The position numbers were made by a program, and so were the translations under genes. Positions 61,477 to 64,000 of a stretch of 64,000 nucleotides of DNA are shown here, piece by piece. Where the stretch lies: positions 186,001-250,000 of the forward strand of contig CALWSK010000001.1 of assembly GCA_944384195.1 (NCBI GenBank), written 5' to 3'. Numbering within the stretch: the first letter of the stretch is position 1; each line of letters begins with the position of its first letter. Below the pieces are notes generated by a model, which worked only from the letters and a program-made list of their open reading frames with translations, was not told the origin of the DNA and did no database searches. The stretch is from an uncultured Clostridia bacterium (GTDB lineage Bacteria > Bacillota > Clostridia > Lachnospirales > CAG-274).

Positions 61477-64000
61477 TTATATTTTATTATATTCTTTAGC
61501 ATCTTTTAGCTCTACAGATATAACTTTGGATACGCCTTGTTCTTCCATAGTTACACCATATAAAATATCGGCTATTTCCATAGTTCCTGTTTTATGTGTT
61601 ATTAATATGAATTGATTATCATTTGCACATTTTTTCAAAAAGTTTGCATATCTGGTAACGTTCGCATCATCTAAAGCAGCTTCTGTTTCATCTAGTATAC
61701 AAAATGGCGAAGGTTTCATTATAAGTATAGAAAATAATAAACACATAGCAGTTAGAGTTCTTTCCCCTCCAGATAAAAGACTAAGGCTTTGAAGATTTTT
61801 ACCAGGAGGACTAGCTACAATTTCTATACCAGATGTTAGTATATTTTCTTTATCAGATAATACAAGTTCCGCATTTCCTCCTCCAAATATATCAGAAAAA
61901 ATCCTTCCAAAATTTTGGTTTATAACAGAAAATTGCTCTTTAAATTGTTCTTCCATCTCTAAAGTAAGCGTTTTTATTATATACTTTAAATCTTCATCAG
62001 CTTTTACTATATCTTCTCTTTGTTTTATATTAAGCTTATATCTTTGTTCTAAAATTTCATATTCTTCTATAGCAGAAAGATTTACATTACCTAGTTTAGA
62101 AATTTTTTGTTTTAGTAAGCTTTCTTCTTTCTTAAGTTCTTCTATATTTTTATCAATATCTTTATATTCATTACAAGCAAGAGCGTAAGTAATTTCATAA
62201 TCTTTCCACATATTCTCACAAATAATATTTATCTTATTTTCTATATTTTCTTTTTTTGCTTTTATTCTTATAGCCTCTGTTTCAATCTCTGTCATATCAT
62301 TTCTTAGTTGTTCTATATCAAGCTCTAACTCTTGTTCATCTAAAGAAAGTGTTCCCTTTTCTTTTTTTACAATTTTTATTTTTTCATTTAAAGAAATATG
62401 ATTTTTATTTAGATTTTCTATAGTTTGTTTTATTTCTTCTATTGTTTCAGTTGCTAAAATTTGCTTTTGTTGGCTAATTTTAGCTTTCTGCCCAATATCA
62501 ATATTTATAGATTTTATATTTTCTATTTCATTTTCAATCCTAGATATATCTTTTTTAGAATTTTGTATAGAAAATTCTAAATCCTTTATTTGAAGATTTA
62601 ATTCATTTAACTCTTTTAACATATTTTCTTTATATATTTTATCTTGATTTATTTTTTCTTCAAAAACCTTAGTTTCTTCTCTTAAATTTTCTATTTCTTT
62701 ATTAAGTTGTTTTAGCTCTTCTCTTAACTTATCCTCATCAAGAAAACTATCAAGAAACTCTTTTTCTATATCTTCTAATCGTTGATATATAGCCTTAACT
62801 GATTTTTCTAAATCTATTACATATTCTTTAGCTTGGTTTAAGTCCGTCTCAAGTTTAGCTTTATCTATAAGAACAAAATTTAAGTCTTGTTTTATTTTTT
62901 CTATATTCTTTTCAAGTTCAAGATTATATTTTAGCTTTTGATTTTTATCCAGTTTAAGCTTATCTATTTCTAAACTAATATTTTCTATTTCTTCTAAAAG
63001 CTCTTTTATCTCTCTAGCTCTTGAAAAAATTAAACTATTCTTTTTAGATATGCTACCACCAGTTAATGCTCCGCCTATATTTATTATATTTCCATCTATT
63101 GTTACTATTTTATACGCATAATCATAAGCTCTAGCAAATGATAAAGCATTTTCTATATTATCTATAACTATAGTCCTTCCAAGAATACTATCTATTATCT
63201 CTTTATATAAATTATCACACCGTACTATATCACTAGCAATACCTAAAACACCTTGTTTTTTCAAAATATCTTCTTTATCCTTTATAAAACCTCTAGCTTT
63301 AATTATAGATATCGGTAAAAATGTTGCTCTTCCTTTATTATTTTGTTTTAATATATTTATACAAACTTTTGCATCATTTTCAGTTTTTGTTATAAGATTT
63401 TGAATGCTTCCACCTAAAGCAACTTCAATAGCAGTTTCATATTTTTTATCAACTTCTATAAGCTCTCCTACTGCACCACAAAGCCCTTTTAAATCCTTAT
63501 TTTTTTCTTTTTCCTTTAAAAGATATTTTACGGAATAATTATATCCTTCATAATCTTTCTCAAGTTCACTAAGAAGTTTATGTTTATTTTTTATTTCTAT
63601 ATGATATTTTTCTTTTTGTAAAATTTTTTCTTCAAGTTTAGATAACTTTTCATTACTTTTTTTCAACCTATTTGATATAATTTCATTTTGTTGCTCTAAA
63701 TGTTTTTGATTTTCTATAATTTGCAGTAATTCTTTATCAACAACCATCTTACGAACCATCTTTTCTTTTAACTTGCTTTTATAGATAGCCTTTTCCTCTA
63801 AAAGATTTTGTTTTTGTTCTTCTAGCTTGTTTTTTAAACCTTCATATGCTATTAATTTGTTAGATAAATCTGTATTTAACTTAAGCTTTTCTACTATATC
63901 TGTATTTATATTTTTAAAATATTGTTCGTTCTCATTTATACTTTTAAGACTTTGCTCTAATATTTTATTTTTAGCTATAGCTTCTTGAATTTTTAAACTA
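61477..64000 (-). CDS. smc: Chromosome segregation ATPase SMC (5' end beyond window)
   Basis: The reading frame is open to the right edge of the window, so about 840 codons of a protein that is usually near 1,180 residues are present; the N-terminal ATPase part is missing. Visible are the first coiled-coil arm up to about 63.55 kb, the hinge domain (LCGAVGELIEVDKKYETAIEVALGGSIQNLI near 63.4 kb, ending near GGALTGGS), the returning coiled coil, and the C-terminal head with the signature LSLLSGGERTLTAM and Walker B PFCILDETEAALDD. SMC with ScpA/ScpB organises and separates replicated chromosomes. An ATG at 63759 is internal. Confidence 0.95.
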   Translation of the reverse strand, partial: SLKIQEAIAKNKILEQSLKSINENEQYFKNINTDIVEKLKLNTDLSNKLIAYEGLKNKLEEQKQNLLEEKAIYKSKLKEKMVRKMVVDKELLQIIENQKHLEQQNEIISNRLKKSNEKLSKLEEKILQKEKYHIEIKNKHKLLSELEKDYEGYNYSVKYLLKEKEKNKDLKGLCGAVGELIEVDKKYETAIEVALGGSIQNLITKTENDAKVCINILKQNNKGRATFLPISIIKARGFIKDKEDILKKQGVLGIASDIVRCDNLYKEIIDSILGRTIVIDNIENALSFARAYDYAYKIVTIDGNIINIGGALTGGSISKKNSLIFSRAREIKELLEEIENISLEIDKLKLDKNQKLKYNLELEKNIEKIKQDLNFVLIDKAKLETDLNQAKEYVIDLEKSVKAIYQRLEDIEKEFLDSFLDEDKLREELKQLNKEIENLREETKVFEEKINQDKIYKENMLKELNELNLQIKDLEFSIQNSKKDISRIENEIENIKSINIDIGQKAKISQQKQILATETIEEIKQTIENLNKNHISLNEKIKIVKKEKGTLSLDEQELELDIEQLRNDMTEIETEAIRIKAKKENIENKINIICENMWKDYEITYALACNEYKDIDKNIEELKKEESLLKQKISKLGNVNLSAIEEYEILEQRYKLNIKQREDIVKADEDLKYIIKTLTLEMEEQFKEQFSVINQNFGRIFSDIFGGGNAELVLSDKENILTSGIEIVASPPGKNLQSLSLLSGGERTLTAMCLLFSILIMKPSPFCILDETEAALDDANVTRYANFLKKCANDNQFILITHKTGTMEIADILYGVTMEEQGVSKVISVELKDAKEYNKI

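Noticed and set aside
60722..61615. Long open frame on the plus strand opposite ftsY (about 297 codons)
   Set aside because: It is the mirror of the Glu-rich repeats of ftsY and gives a Ser-rich low-complexity product with no ribosome binding site. It is a compositional shadow.
63745..63759. ATG at 63759 as start of a short SMC-like protein
   Set aside because: The frame is open to the window edge and continues as coiled coil, so the ATG is internal and the gene is cut by the window.

Overview
The window is a strongly AT-rich chromosomal segment from a low-GC Gram-positive anaerobe, most likely a spore-forming member of the class Clostridia (Lachnospiraceae-like; genus not determinable from this sequence). 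Reasons: standard-code genes with AGGAGG-type ribosome binding sites, the gene orders tig-clpP-clpX, smc-ftsY, mtaB/ireB-ruvX-DUF1292 and rimM-trmD, a PerR-type regulator, IreB, SpoIID- and SpoIIQ-like proteins, and a 6S RNA with a simple sigma-A promoter. No phage, CRISPR array, rRNA or tRNA was found; the only mobile-element trace is a short IS200/IS605-like RNA remnant.

Layout. 1-3.6 kb: perR-like regulator with a Fur/PerR box, cutC, and a decayed chemoreceptor gene. 3.6-10.7 kb: a minus-strand peptidoglycan operon murE-murF-mraY-murD-ftsW followed by ispD. 10.8-14.1 kb: flavin reductase, then an operon of an unrecognised helical protein with the two halves of a ThrE-type threonine/serine exporter. 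14.3-23.5 kb (plus strand): AraC-type regulator with a degenerate receiver, mtaB, ireB, ruvX, DUF1292, RNase J, tig, clpP, clpX. 23.5-34.7 kb (minus strand): nth, B12-binding radical SAM protein, polysaccharide deacetylase, PEGA protein, ECF sigma/anti-sigma pair, rnz-trmD-rimM, and greA-lysS with an omega-RNA-like element in the greA leader. 35-40.6 kb: SLH/SpoIID lipoprotein, small Fe-S and YjfB proteins, and an Agr-like LytTR/GHKL two-component pair. 40.8-44.7 kb: late cobalamin genes (cobO, HAD phosphatase, cbiB, cobD, DUF71 ATPase). 44.7-48.1 kb: MATE exporter, 6S RNA, SpoIIQ-like protein, FabG-like reductase. 48.1-57.4 kb: an L-ascorbate (ula) PTS operon that lacks ulaD, divergent from transketolase. 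57.4-64 kb: metNIQ with a frameshifted metI, ftsY, and the C-terminal two thirds of smc, cut by the window edge.

How the parts fit. The ula operon would import and phosphorylate ascorbate, open the lactone and deliver D-xylulose-5-phosphate, which the divergently transcribed transketolase consumes. The cob genes cover adenosylation and nucleotide-loop assembly, i.e. cobinamide salvage, and the window also encodes a B12-binding radical SAM protein. The mur/ftsW operon, deacetylase, SpoIID and SpoIIQ-like genes all act on the envelope or spore. Two genes carry clear lesions (chemoreceptor, metI), and two more appear to start at ATA or ATT codons placed exactly where ATG is expected. These may be real decay or unusual initiation, or they may be sequence errors; raw reads would decide.
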